Source: Lachnospiraceae bacterium
GTDB lineage: Bacteria > Bacillota > Clostridia > Lachnospirales > Lachnospiraceae
DNA: 64,000 nucleotides
Reading direction: 5' to 3'
NCBI GenBank assembly: GCA_910573755.1
Contig: CAJTBO010000001.1
Span: forward strand, 248,001 to 312,000
Part shown: positions 28,738 to 38,173 of the stretch, in pieces
Position numbering within the stretch: position 1 is the first letter of the stretch
Layout of the letters: every line of letters begins with the position of its first letter
Made by a program: the position numbers and the translations under genes
The notes under the pieces: generated by a model
Database searches by the model: none
Told to the model about the DNA's origin: nothing
Seen by the model: the letters and a program-made list of their open reading frames with translations, nothing else

Positions 28738-30451
28738 ACTGCCTTCCCTATTAACGCCTTTTTTTATGGCGCTGGAAGTTGTCGTGGATATCCTGCTTCC
28801 CAAAACAATGGGACTATTGATCGATAAAGGCATCCAGACAGGGAGCCTTCCGGACATTTTCCGCTATGGCGGATACATGCTCCTGCTCGCCTTTTTAGGT
28901 CTTATCTTCGGCGTACTTGCGGGAAAATACGCGGCGCAGGCATCCTCCGGCTTTGCCTGCAACGTGAGGGATGCCATGTATGCCAACATCCAGAAATTTT
29001 CCTTTTCCAACATCGACAAGTTCAGCACGGCGGGACTGATCACACGGCTGACTACGGATGTGACCAATCTGCAGAATGCCTATCAGATGATCATCCGCAT
29101 GTGCTTCAGGGCGCCGCTTACTCTGATCTTTTCACTGGTGATGGCATTTTCCATCAGCACCCGGCTGAGCATGGTCTTTGTCGTTGCGCTGGCGATCCTG
29201 ATTGTCTGTCTGGGCCTCATAATTTCCGCAGCCATGAAATATTTCAACGAAGTCTTTGAGAAATATGACGACTTAAATGCCAGCATTCAGGAAAACGTAT
29301 CGGCGATCCGCGTTGTCAAAGCCTTTGTCCGCGAAGACCATGAAAACGAGAAGTTCAAAGCGGCTGCAGGCGGTATCTATAAGATGTTTGTAAAAGCGGA
29401 AAGCGTAGTGGCTAACAACGGCCCTGTTATGATGCTTGCCGTTTATTCCTGTATGCTCTCACTCTCCTGGCTGGCTGCGCAGATGATCACAGCCGGCAGC
29501 CTGACCACCGGGGAACTTACCACTTTGTTTTCTTATGTTATGTCGATCCTGATGAGCCTGATGATGCTCTCCATGATTTTTGTGATGCTGACCCTTGCGG
29601 CAGCCAGCGCAAAACGTGTGGTGGAAGTGCTGAACGAAAAACCCGACCTTGTCAGTCCCGAAAATGCCGTGATGGAAGTTGCGGACGGCAGTGTGGATTT
29701 TGACAATGTGTTCTTTTCCTACCATAAGAATTCATCCGAACCGGTACTGAACCATGTCAACCTGCATATTCGCTCCGGCGAGACCATCGGTATTATCGGC
29801 GGAACCGGTTCTGCCAAATCCAGCCTCGTGAACCTGATCAGCAGGCTCTATGACGTATCGGAAGGATGCGTAAAGGTCGGCGGCAGGGACGTAAGGGAGT
29901 ATGACCTCGACACGCTGCGGAATGAAGTTTCGGTCGTACTGCAAAAGAACGTACTGTTCTCCGGCACGATTCTGGAAAATCTGCGCTGGGGCGATAAAGA
30001 GGCTTCCCTGGAGGAATGTATCCGTGTCTGCCGCCTTGCCTGCGCGGATGAATTTATCGAGCAGTTTCCGGATCGATATGAAACATACATCGAGCAGGGA
30101 GGCACCAACGTTTCCGGCGGCCAGAAGCAGCGTCTGTGTATCGCCCGCGCCCTGCTGAAAAAACCGAAAATACTTATTCTGGACGATTCCACTTCCGCTG
30201 TGGATACGGCGACGGACGCCCGCATCCGAAAAGCTTTCCGGGAAGAAATCCCGAATACCACCAAATTTATCATCGCCCAGCGGGTATCCAGCATTCAGGA
30301 CGCCGACCGCATTATCGTACTGGAAGACGGCGCGATCGACGGTTTCGATACCCATGAAAATCTGCTGCAAAGCAATGCGATCTATCGCGAAGTCTATGAA
30401 AGCCAGACAAAAGGCGGCGGTGATTTTGATCAGAAAGGAGGTGCACTGTAA
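28700..30451 (+). CDS. ABC exporter half-transporter with degenerate ATP site (BmrC-like)
   Basis: The 583-residue half-transporter has a six-helix ABC type-1 membrane domain and a C-terminal NBD. Walker A is GGTGSAKSS, with Ala where the family has the last Gly. The signature is NVSGGQKQRL, and Walker B is LILDDSTSAVD, with Asp in place of the catalytic Glu. An Asp at this position is the mark of the degenerate-site subunit in heterodimeric exporters such as BmrCD. GAGGA precedes the ATG. Its stop overlaps the partner gene by 1 bp (TAATG). Drug or lipid efflux is inferred. Confidence 0.92.
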   Translation: MIKTLAAQVKQYKLPSLLTPFFMALEVVVDILLPKTMGLLIDKGIQTGSLPDIFRYGGYMLLLAFLGLIFGVLAGKYAAQASSGFACNVRDAMYANIQKFSFSNIDKFSTAGLITRLTTDVTNLQNAYQMIIRMCFRAPLTLIFSLVMAFSISTRLSMVFVVALAILIVCLGLIISAAMKYFNEVFEKYDDLNASIQENVSAIRVVKAFVREDHENEKFKAAAGGIYKMFVKAESVVANNGPVMMLAVYSCMLSLSWLAAQMITAGSLTTGELTTLFSYVMSILMSLMMLSMIFVMLTLAAASAKRVVEVLNEKPDLVSPENAVMEVADGSVDFDNVFFSYHKNSSEPVLNHVNLHIRSGETIGIIGGTGSAKSSLVNLISRLYDVSEGCVKVGGRDVREYDLDTLRNEVSVVLQKNVLFSGTILENLRWGDKEASLEECIRVCRLACADEFIEQFPDRYETYIEQGGTNVSGGQKQRLCIARALLKKPKILILDDSTSAVDTATDARIRKAFREEIPNTTKFIIAQRVSSIQDADRIIVLEDGAIDGFDTHENLLQSNAIYREVYESQTKGGGDFDQKGGAL

Positions 30452-32379
30452 TGGCACAGGCAAAAGTAGTACCGGGTCCCGGCAGACGGGGCGCTCAGGG
30501 TCCGAGGCCCAAACTGGAAAACGCGGGGCCGCTTCTGAAGCGTCTCTCAAAATTTGTGATGCGGAAATATGCGTTCCCGGTCATCGCAGTGCTCCTTTGT
30601 ATCATCGGCTCTTCCCTCGCCACCGTGCGGGGCACCCTGTTTATTCAGTCTCTGATCGATGACTATATCATGCCGATGACCGGCGTCAGCTCGCCGGATT
30701 TTACGCCGCTGAAAAACGCCCTTACACAGTTAGCCGTCATTTATATCATCGGCATCCTCTGCTCCTGGGCTTATAATCAGATCATGGTGAGGGTCAGTCA
30801 GGGGGTTTTGCATGACATTCGTGTCACATTATTTACCCGGATGGAATCATTGCCGATCAAATATTTTGACACCCATCCCCACGGGGATATCATGTCCATT
30901 TACACCAACGACGTGGATACGCTCCGGCAGCTGATCGGCGTCAGCCTGCCGCAGCTTGCCTCCAGTATGATCACCATCGTCAGCGTACTTTTCAGCATGA
31001 TCTACCTGAATATCCCGCTGACCGTTGTGACGTTGTTTATGGTCGGCATCATGCTGCTTGTAACCCGCAATGTGGCGTCCCTCTCAGGACGGTACTTTAT
31101 GGCACAGCAGCAGGATATCGGTAAGGTAAACGGTTATATCGAGGAAATGATGGAAGGGCAGAAAGTCGTGAAGGTCTTCTGTCATGAGGAAGAAAGCCTT
31201 GCCGGCTTCCGGAAACTCAACGACAGCCTGCGGGAGAGCGCCAATAACGCCAATAAGTTTGCCAATATCCTGATGCCGCTGAACGCCCAGCTCGGACACG
31301 TCAGCTATGTTGTCTGCGCCATCACAGGGGCGTTCCTCGCCATCAACGGGCACTTCGGCCTGACCATTGGCACACTGATTTCCTTCCTGACACTGAACAG
31401 GAACTTCAACCAGCCCATCACCCAGGTCAGCCAGCAGCTCAACTCCGTTGTCATGGCTTTAGCAGGCGCCGACCGTATTTTCAGGCTGATGGACGAAACG
31501 CCGGAAGTGGATGAGGGATATGTAACCCTTGTCCGCGCCAGAAAAGATGAACAGGGCAACATTCAGGAATGCAAAGAGCGCACAGGCATGTGGGCATGGA
31601 AGCATCCCCATCAGGCGGACGGCACCGTCACCTACACCGAACTGACCGGCGACGTTGTATTTGACGATGTGGACTTTGGTTACAGCGATGACAAGATCGT
31701 ACTGCACAATATCAAGATGTTCGCAACACCGGGACAGAAGATCGCCTTTGTGGGCAGCACCGGCGCCGGAAAAACGACTATCACCAACCTGATCAACCGT
31801 TTTTATGATATTCAGGACGGAAAGATCCGCTATGACGGCATCAATATCAACAAGATCAAAAAAGCGGATCTGCGGCGTTCGCTGGGAATCGTGCTGCAGG
31901 ATACGCATCTGTTCACCGGTACGGTGATGGAAAACATCCGATACGGCAAACTTGATGCCACGGATGAGGACTGTATCGCTGCTGCCAGGCTTGCCAACGC
32001 CCACGGCTTTATCAAAAGGCTGCCGGATGGCTATCAGACACTGCTGACCGGAGACGGCGCAAATCTTTCCCAGGGCCAGAGACAGCTCCTTGCGATTGCC
32101 AGAGCCGCCGTCGCGGACCCCCCGGTGCTGATTCTGGATGAGGCAACTTCCAGCATTGACACAAGGACCGAGATGCTGGTGCAAAGGGGCATGGATTCCC
32201 TGATGAAAGGACGCACCACCTTCGTCATCGCCCACAGGCTCAGCACCGTCCGCAACAGCGACTGCATTATGGTTTTAGAGCAGGGGCGTATCATCGAACG
32301 CGGAAGCCATGACGAGCTGATCGCTGAGAAAGGGAAGTATTATCAGTTGTATACAGGAATGAAGGCGGAGGGGCAGTAA
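30451..32379 (+). CDS. ABC exporter half-transporter with catalytic Glu (BmrD-like)
   Basis: The 642-residue partner subunit has a Gly/Pro-rich cytoplasmic N-terminus (GPGRRGAQGPRPKLENAGP), a six-helix membrane domain with an insert of about 35 residues before the NBD (ARKDEQGNIQECKERTGMWAWKHPHQADG), Walker A GSTGAGKTT, signature NLSQGQRQLL (Gln for the first Gly) and Walker B VLILDEATSSID with the catalytic Glu. Longer N-termini and linkers on the catalytic subunit are typical of BmrD/LmrD-type partners. It pairs with the upstream subunit as a heterodimer. Confidence 0.92.
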   Translation: MAQAKVVPGPGRRGAQGPRPKLENAGPLLKRLSKFVMRKYAFPVIAVLLCIIGSSLATVRGTLFIQSLIDDYIMPMTGVSSPDFTPLKNALTQLAVIYIIGILCSWAYNQIMVRVSQGVLHDIRVTLFTRMESLPIKYFDTHPHGDIMSIYTNDVDTLRQLIGVSLPQLASSMITIVSVLFSMIYLNIPLTVVTLFMVGIMLLVTRNVASLSGRYFMAQQQDIGKVNGYIEEMMEGQKVVKVFCHEEESLAGFRKLNDSLRESANNANKFANILMPLNAQLGHVSYVVCAITGAFLAINGHFGLTIGTLISFLTLNRNFNQPITQVSQQLNSVVMALAGADRIFRLMDETPEVDEGYVTLVRARKDEQGNIQECKERTGMWAWKHPHQADGTVTYTELTGDVVFDDVDFGYSDDKIVLHNIKMFATPGQKIAFVGSTGAGKTTITNLINRFYDIQDGKIRYDGININKIKKADLRRSLGIVLQDTHLFTGTVMENIRYGKLDATDEDCIAAARLANAHGFIKRLPDGYQTLLTGDGANLSQGQRQLLAIARAAVADPPVLILDEATSSIDTRTEMLVQRGMDSLMKGRTTFVIAHRLSTVRNSDCIMVLEQGRIIERGSHDELIAEKGKYYQLYTGMKAEGQ

Positions 32380-32427
32380 GCCCCTCCAAAACACAGGCAC
32401 AGCCGGTTTTCAATTCTTATCACAAAG

Positions 32428-34041
32428 TTACTGCATTTCCGCCAGTGCCCTCTTCACATACCCTCTCGAAAAATTGTAACTCCGAAGAGACATTTTATCC
32501 GCCTTTTCCGCCTGCAGTATGATATAAGACACCTGCCAGTCCGGTGTATCTATATTCTTAACCTCCCCTTTCAGCCATTTTTCCTTTATTGCTTCATAGT
32601 CATGATACTGCCGGATATTTTCCGCATTCATAATAACAGGCGCCGCATCCGCCGACAGCGTATTCAGATACCAGGTATCAAGCTCCATCTTCTCCTGTCT
32701 TTTTTCTTCGTCCTGCTTCTGATAAGATGAAATATTATACCGGGCGATCCAGTAATCCGGCTGACTGAAAGACAGTACAAGGTAACAGCAGGCAGTTACC
32801 GCCAGACCGTAGCGAAACAACGGAAAATCATGAATCAGCGTCTTTCCGACCACGCCAACCATCAACAGCGCGATCACACCAAGTGCCCAGAGTACAAAGA
32901 TCCGCAGAAATGTCAGATAATACACACTGATATACAGAAGCATCCTGTAAGCGCTGGATACGATCATCACAAAGGTACAAAGGGAAATCACCAGCAAAAT
33001 ACCTTTTAATATTCTGCTCTCCCTGAAAAAGCCAAGCCCGATCAGCACCAGCCCCAAATTCATCAGACAGATAAAAAGAAGCTGGAAAAACCCCTGTCTT
33101 GCATACTGTGCATACGTATAGCCCTCCGGCAGCGTCCCGTATCCGGCAAACAGATACACGATCTGTATGGCACTGAAATAAACATAAATCAGCGCGATTA
33201 CGGCAGTAGCGGAAATGGCGATCACCGGCTGTCCGTTTCTGTGATCCTTTACGGTATCATCCAGTTCCCGTCCATCCAGCACGGACACCATACCGTAGCT
33301 GAAGAAAAAGATTGCCACTGACCAGAAAATGCAGCAGAACACATCCCATCCGTCTACATCCCCGAATATCATATTTACACTGTTTCTAAAGATCACATCC
33401 GCAGAGGACAGCAAAATGAGCACGATCGCGATCAGGGGGATCGATATGCCTGCTCCGGCAAGCACATAGAGCGTCTGGGATTTCTTTGCTCCTTTATGTT
33501 CTTCCTGCCAGACCTGCACATCCGGGAAAAAGGAAAACATTTTGCCAAGGCTTTTAAAAAACAGCTCCAGCATATTTCCCAGAAATTTTCCGAACTGCCA
33601 GTTTTTTGTATCAAAATAAACAGACAGCAGAAAATACATCATCAGCACAAACAGACATGCCTCATTCATCAGGATAATCTTGCCGTTGTCTGTGAAACAG
33701 TTTGAAATGCCCAGCATAAGGCTTGCCGCCAGAGTTAAAATATGCTCGCCTCTCCAGGAAATACCGGACTTTCTGATAGTATAGACAGCAAAGCCGATAG
33801 TTCCTGCCACGTAAAAAGGGTAGGTAATACCCGATGCATTTTTATAGAGGCAAAAAGTAAAGAAGACCGCATAGATCAGGCTTGCCGGGGCTGCCTTACT
33901 GATCAGCGCAGGCTTTGCAAACCGGTCAAATGGTTCCCTTTCCGGTGCTTCCGCGACGTTTCCGTCCGGTAAATCAGGGTACAGGTTATTACCTTCGGAG
34001 ACCAAAATCTCCGCAGACATGTTTACAGTATTCTTTTCCAT
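32428..34041 (-). CDS. DUF4173-type polytopic membrane protein
   Basis: The protein of about 537 residues has a soluble N-terminus of about 50 residues, 11-12 hydrophobic segments and a soluble C-terminal tail (ENIRQYHDYEAIKEKWLKGEVKNIDTPDWQVSYIILQ). The features VVSVLDGRELDD-like after a helix, FLRIFVLWALGVIALL and YWIARYNIS match DUF4173 proteins of unknown function. I prefer ATG 34041 to the one at 34047, because AAAGGA is only 3 nt from the latter. It lies downstream of a small XRE regulator and DUF2975 gene, separated by the structured repeat at 34064-34193. Confidence 0.8.
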   Translation of the reverse strand: MEKNTVNMSAEILVSEGNNLYPDLPDGNVAEAPEREPFDRFAKPALISKAAPASLIYAVFFTFCLYKNASGITYPFYVAGTIGFAVYTIRKSGISWRGEHILTLAASLMLGISNCFTDNGKIILMNEACLFVLMMYFLLSVYFDTKNWQFGKFLGNMLELFFKSLGKMFSFFPDVQVWQEEHKGAKKSQTLYVLAGAGISIPLIAIVLILLSSADVIFRNSVNMIFGDVDGWDVFCCIFWSVAIFFFSYGMVSVLDGRELDDTVKDHRNGQPVIAISATAVIALIYVYFSAIQIVYLFAGYGTLPEGYTYAQYARQGFFQLLFICLMNLGLVLIGLGFFRESRILKGILLVISLCTFVMIVSSAYRMLLYISVYYLTFLRIFVLWALGVIALLMVGVVGKTLIHDFPLFRYGLAVTACCYLVLSFSQPDYWIARYNISSYQKQDEEKRQEKMELDTWYLNTLSADAAPVIMNAENIRQYHDYEAIKEKWLKGEVKNIDTPDWQVSYIILQAEKADKMSLRSYNFSRGYVKRALAEMQ

Positions 34042-34063
34042 GATCATTCTTCCTTTCTATTCC

Positions 34064-34193
34064 AGTTCCGCAGATCCCCTCACAGTACACCTTCAATGGA
34101 AGAGAATTTCCAGCCGCTTCCCGTCTGTAAATTCTCTTGTGCACTTTACGGGGATCTGCTGTTTTTACTTCCGGTTCCGCAGATCCCCTCACA
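34064..34193. repeat. Structured repeat element, copy B (one full unit plus a partial unit)
   Basis: The outer arms GCAGATCCCC (34070-34079) and GGGGATCTGC (34150-34159) are perfectly complementary. Nested inside, AGAGAATTT (34101-34109) and AAATTCTCT (34129-34137) form a perfect 9-bp stem closing the loop CCAGCCGCTTCCCGTCTGT. A partial second unit begins with GGTTCCGCAGATCCCC at 34173. The same loop and the same nesting occur at 55600-55790 with different but again complementary arms. It fills the gap between the XRE gene and the DUF4173 gene. Its function is unknown. Confidence 0.85.
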
Positions 34194-34208
34194 AGTCATC
34201 TGCCTTTT

Positions 34209-34433
34209 TTATGTTGTTTCCTGTTCTTTATCTTCCTCGTACTGAAGAATATCTCCGGGCTGGCAGTTCAGCGCTCTGCAGATTGCCTCCAGCGTGGAAA
34301 ACCGCACAGCTTTCGCCTTGTTATTTTTCAGAATGGACAAATTGGCGAGCGTGATATCCACCTCAGCGGCAAGATCGGTAAGGCTCATCTTCCGCTTTGC
34401 CATCATGACATCCAGATTTACAATGATTCCCAT
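34209..34433 (-). CDS. Small XRE-family (Cro/C1-type) regulator
   Basis: The 74-residue helix-turn-helix protein (MIVNLD-like start, MMAKRKMSLTDLAAEVDITLANLSILKNNKAKAVRFSTLEAICRALNCQPGDILQY) belongs to the short YozG-like group of XRE regulators. These are commonly found beside DUF2975 membrane proteins. It starts 9 bp after the DUF2975 stop, so the two are cotranscribed. It probably controls its own operon and perhaps the DUF4173 gene downstream. Confidence 0.92.
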   Translation of the reverse strand: MGIIVNLDVMMAKRKMSLTDLAAEVDITLANLSILKNNKAKAVRFSTLEAICRALNCQPGDILQYEEDKEQETT

Positions 34434-34442
34434 AACTCCCCC

Positions 34443-34898
34443 TTATATTGTCCAGTCCGTTTCTTCCTTGTATTCCACCGCCTGTTCAAACACAAAACTC
34501 AATACCTTGCTGAACAGTCCGGCGATCAGAAACACAAAAATGACCACACCCATCGCTATCGTCATATATACGATGCTTCTGACCCCTGCCATCAGCGCGA
34601 TAAAAAAACTCCAGTTACCCATTTTCTGCAGACTGACCACATTCTCTTTTACAAAACAGTTCTCTGCCAATACTGTCCTGAATATCTTCCGCAGTTCCCA
34701 GAGCAGCTTTTCTGCCGAAACCCCCAGTACAAAATAGATGATGACCGTCTCCTCATAATGCCGGATAAGATAAGGAAGCTGCTCCCCGATCCAACGCACG
34801 GTGAAGGGCAGCGTGACCGTCACCACTATACCGCTGTAAAACATCAGATCCAGAAGATATTTCGTTCCCCTGATCCATGTCCATTTTTTCTCCGTCAT
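34443..34898 (-). CDS. DUF2975-type membrane protein
   Basis: The 151-residue protein has four predicted membrane helices (LLDLMFYSGIVVTVTLPF, VIIYFVLGVSAEKLLWEL, WSFFIALMAGVRSIVYM, MGVVIFVFLIAGLFSKVLSFVF). The region LRKIFRTVLAENCFVKENVVSLQKMGN between helices 2 and 3 is characteristic of DUF2975. Function is unknown; the pairing with a small XRE regulator immediately downstream is the usual context for this family. GAGGAGG precedes the start. Confidence 0.85.
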   Translation of the reverse strand: MTEKKWTWIRGTKYLLDLMFYSGIVVTVTLPFTVRWIGEQLPYLIRHYEETVIIYFVLGVSAEKLLWELRKIFRTVLAENCFVKENVVSLQKMGNWSFFIALMAGVRSIVYMTIAMGVVIFVFLIAGLFSKVLSFVFEQAVEYKEETDWTI

Positions 34899-35080
34899 GC
34901 GAATTTTTCCTCCTCATTTTTTCTACTCATTCCGCTTCCTCCCACATATGCATTTTCCTCTTTTCCGCTTCATTTCCTTCCTGCCGTTTTCCCTTCTCGT
35001 CTTTTATTATTAAAAATTCCCCGCAGCCGTTTCTCTTCCCCTCCTCTATTTTCTTCCGGTTTTGCCGCGTCTCTCCCGAC
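34899..35080 (-). other. Purine-rich intergenic tract
   Basis: These 182 bp have a strong strand asymmetry: the minus strand is mostly A and G, the plus strand mostly C and T. There is no convincing hairpin with a T-run. A 16-codon ORF on the minus strand (MKRKRGKCICGRKRNE) with an upstream AGGAAGG is the only possible small gene, and I do not claim it. Confidence 0.3.
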
Positions 35081-36400
35081 TCACTCAAAATCCTTCAGAC
35101 TCTTTCCCGTATACTGCACAGCTATTCGATCCTCCGGATTTACATCCGTCAGATACAGCACGATCAGAAACAACCATTCCAAGGGTTTCATCAGAAAATA
35201 AATAACATCCGCCGTGTATCTGGAACGGATCAGTTTTGCAGCAGGAAAACCGTAAGTATCATAAAAATGTCTTACCCTTTTGTGAAGACGCGGCAGGCGC
35301 TCCTCCAGAACCTGTTCAAAAGCGTTTGCCACACAGAGCTGTCTGTTGACGATCACCTGATGTCCGTGCCGCACGCCCAGCCGTCCGGGCTTTACGATCT
35401 TTTCATGTCCGCCAGCCGCCACGGTGCAGAGATAGTGCTCGTCATAGTAAATATTCTGCGGAGCAACCCTCTGGGACAGCGTCCAGTCACTGGTCTCCGT
35501 AAACGCTTTGATGACTGCATCCGGTTTCTGCCCGAACAGAAACAAAATACCGATCAAAATACCAAGCAGCGGCCACATCAGTAAAAATGCCGCCAGAGGC
35601 CAGCGCTCCGATCTCGCCAGAAAGTGGTTGCAGGCATAAAAGATTCCTTTGCCTGATCGATCCTGCTCCCAACGGGAGCCCTCCGTTTCGACCATCCGCC
35701 GCCACTCCCACATTTTATATCCCACTGTCCTTGCCGTGAGCATCAAACAGTTGAGGGGAACCAGCAGAAGATAGCACTCAAATACCTCCCCTCGAAAAAC
35801 CTGTATTCCCCAGACAATACTTTCTATCGTTCCCAGATACATTGCCGCCATCCCGAGTACCAGAAGCAGCGGCGGCATTTTATTCAGCGAAATATAATTC
35901 ACCACAAAATATCCGATAACAGCTATTAACGCTATCACCGCCACAGTAAGCTGTGATCTTGTATAAATCGGCGTATGCGTCTGGCTGTTCACCAGCTGCT
36001 CCTGCCAGTCCTCTCCAAACATCACTCCCTCAAAAGTACCGAGATAGATCAGGCTGTAAAAAATCCCCAATACCACGCACGCTATATCAAGAACTCTGCC
36101 CTTCTGATGAAGTTTCTGATCTTTTCGCCCTGTGATCAGCAGATAAATCTCTGTTCCTGTCAATACGATCGGAAGTATCATAAACCCTCCATAAATAGTC
36201 ATACCCGACAAAATGCCGCCAATCAGTTCCGATGCTATTTCGCCCAGGCTCCATCCCTTTGCGATCCGCATTCCTATTGAACCGACCTGTATGATCAGTG
36301 CCGGCAATACACCAAGCGCTTCAGACAGCATCACTGCACCCAAAAACGGATGCCGTTTAAAAAAGTCCCTCTTTTTTCTGTTTTCCGTATTTTCTTCCAT
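35081..36400 (-). CDS. Polytopic membrane protein, possibly DUF6688
   Basis: The protein of about 439 residues starts MEENTENRKKRDFFKRHPFLGAVMLSEALGVLPALI and has about nine hydrophobic segments in the first 300 residues. A soluble C-terminal domain (YYDEHYLCTVAAGGHEKIVKPGRLGVRHGHQVIVNRQLCVANAFEQVLEERLPRLHKRVRHFYDTYG) and a last helix near the end follow. The C-terminal domain is what makes me think of DUF6688, at modest confidence. I chose ATG 36400 because GGAG lies 9 nt upstream; the open frame runs 42 codons further without membrane character. Function is unknown. Confidence 0.68.
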   Translation of the reverse strand: MEENTENRKKRDFFKRHPFLGAVMLSEALGVLPALIIQVGSIGMRIAKGWSLGEIASELIGGILSGMTIYGGFMILPIVLTGTEIYLLITGRKDQKLHQKGRVLDIACVVLGIFYSLIYLGTFEGVMFGEDWQEQLVNSQTHTPIYTRSQLTVAVIALIAVIGYFVVNYISLNKMPPLLLVLGMAAMYLGTIESIVWGIQVFRGEVFECYLLLVPLNCLMLTARTVGYKMWEWRRMVETEGSRWEQDRSGKGIFYACNHFLARSERWPLAAFLLMWPLLGILIGILFLFGQKPDAVIKAFTETSDWTLSQRVAPQNIYYDEHYLCTVAAGGHEKIVKPGRLGVRHGHQVIVNRQLCVANAFEQVLEERLPRLHKRVRHFYDTYGFPAAKLIRSRYTADVIYFLMKPLEWLFLIVLYLTDVNPEDRIAVQYTGKSLKDFE

Positions 36401-36691
36401 CTTTCCAGACTCCTGCGTTGACTTCCCGCATATTTTCCTCTTTTCCGCACCGCTTTCCACGCATTTCCACACATAATAAACATGATAAGTTTCCGGATAC
36501 TGCGCAGACGCAGATTTGCGGATCAAGAATTCTGATTTTCAGCCTTCCACCTGCTTCTATCGTCAATATATCACCAGTTTGATTGAATGTCAATATATTT
36601 TTATTGTTTTTCGATAAATATTTATCGTTTTACCATCTTTTGTACTTCAAGCAGTTTATTACATCATAAGAAGTCCTGTACATAGCCTGTT

Positions 36692-37612
36692 CTAATGCCT
36701 GTTAATGATAGAATAATCATCCGTGTATTTTCCCGTCTGATAATCATAAATAAAAATCTGATACGGTTCATCCAGAGAGATCCAGATATCAAAATTTCTG
36801 CTTTCAAATTCACCGTCAGTGATCAGCTGGTCATTAAAAGTCCAGTAGGATGCGTTTTCCCCGATGACAGAATTAACAGAAAAGCAGACGCCCTCCGTTC
36901 CGTTTACGGATTCGATCCCGCCGATGTAGTTCAGGGCATCTTTATTTCTGTCCAGTTCAATAAAGCGGCTGTATATTTCATTTTCCAAATCCGCCAGCTT
37001 TTCATTGTGATAATGTTTCCAGTTATATATCTCTTCGCGGTCATAATCCGGACAGGCAAAATATGCTTTTTTGCCTTTCATATCGGGAATGGAAACGGTA
37101 AACTCCTCTTTTGAGGATTGAAAAGGCAGTGTTTCGGCGCCGTATACAAGCACGTTCACAGCGTTGCGATCATCTTCATTCTCTTCCCAAACGATACGGG
37201 TAACCCGGCAGGAAGCCAGATTTACCGTGCCGTTTATGACAAGGCAATCCGTTTCTTCGTCATATAAAAGTTCGTCTGCGCTTATCTCAGAGGTAGACAG
37301 GGGAGAACCCGTCACAAATATTTTTATAAAGGCGGAGAGCAGAAAAAGGATCAGCATGCCTGCAATGATCCCGATAGCCGTTTTCAGCCTTCTGGTATGC
37401 CGGCGTATTTTTTTTAATCCGTCAAGTACAAGCTTTTCATTCGGCTCAGTGTCTGTATCCAATTCTTCTTTCATTTCCAGATAAACCCGACTGCATGCTT
37501 CACATTCGTCTAAATGTTTTCTTACAAGGTCTTTTCCCGCTTCGCTCAATATTTCATCAATATATCCGGGAAGCAGGTCTTTGATGATGTCACAGGAAAA
37601 ATGGTTATTCAT
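36692..37612 (-). CDS. Anti-sigma factor with N-terminal zinc-finger domain
   Basis: The 306-residue protein has a cytoplasmic zf-HC2/ZAS-type domain with HLDECEAC (the HxxxCxxC zinc site) near residues 33-40, one transmembrane helix (IGIIAGMLILFLLSAFIKIFV, about 79-99) and an extracellular domain of about 200 residues with no recognised fold. The start overlaps the ECF sigma gene by 8 bp. It should hold the sigma factor inactive until an envelope signal is received through the external domain. Confidence 0.9.
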   Translation of the reverse strand: MNNHFSCDIIKDLLPGYIDEILSEAGKDLVRKHLDECEACSRVYLEMKEELDTDTEPNEKLVLDGLKKIRRHTRRLKTAIGIIAGMLILFLLSAFIKIFVTGSPLSTSEISADELLYDEETDCLVINGTVNLASCRVTRIVWEENEDDRNAVNVLVYGAETLPFQSSKEEFTVSIPDMKGKKAYFACPDYDREEIYNWKHYHNEKLADLENEIYSRFIELDRNKDALNYIGGIESVNGTEGVCFSVNSVIGENASYWTFNDQLITDGEFESRNFDIWISLDEPYQIFIYDYQTGKYTDDYSIINRH

Positions 37613-38114
37613 TTTTGTTCAGCTCCTTTCTGATTTTTTGTTTCGCCCGATAGAAAACCGTTCTGCTCCAGTTTTCGCTCTTTCCCAAGATGGAACCTAT
37701 TTCGCGGAAAGAAAGTTCTCCTGTAATCCGGTACAGGACAACCTCCCGCTCTATTTCCGGCAGATGATGAACAGCCCGATAGAGTTCGATCCTGTTTTCC
37801 TGATGTAGTATACTGGCCTCACCGTCCGGCACGGAATCGTCTGCCATATAATCCGTCAGTTCCACTGTTTCCATATGTTTTTTTCTGCGGAGTTCCTGAT
37901 ACAAAATATGTTTTGCTATCTGGCAGAGCCATACGGATAATTTACAGGACCCGTCATAACGGGAAATGGAACCCGTTGCCCGCAAAAACGTTTCCTGCAT
38001 GAGATCCCGAGACCATTCCGCGTCGTGCGTATGGGAATACAAAAAGCGGTAAACCAGATCCGCATATTCCTGATAGACAGAATCCATGTCCGTATTTTTG
38101 CAGAATTTCTGCAT
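37605..38114 (-). CDS. ECF-type RNA polymerase sigma factor
   Basis: The 169-residue protein has sigma region 2 (YQEYADLVYRFLYSHTHDAEWSRDLMQETFLRA, ending in SVWLCQIAKHILYQELRRKK) and region 4 (LPEIEREVVLYRITGELSFREIGSILGKSENWSRTVFYRAKQKIRKEL). Regions 1 and 3 are absent, as in all ECF factors. A strong GAGGAGGT precedes the ATG. It is cotranscribed with, and overlaps, its anti-sigma gene. A TGTAAC motif upstream (38174-38204) may be its own promoter. Confidence 0.95.
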   Translation of the reverse strand: MQKFCKNTDMDSVYQEYADLVYRFLYSHTHDAEWSRDLMQETFLRATGSISRYDGSCKLSVWLCQIAKHILYQELRRKKHMETVELTDYMADDSVPDGEASILHQENRIELYRAVHHLPEIEREVVLYRITGELSFREIGSILGKSENWSRTVFYRAKQKIRKELNKNE

Positions 38115-38173
38115 TTTTTACCTCCTCATAAGTGAAATTTCCGGTTGTTCAGGATATTTTTTGTTGCTTACAT

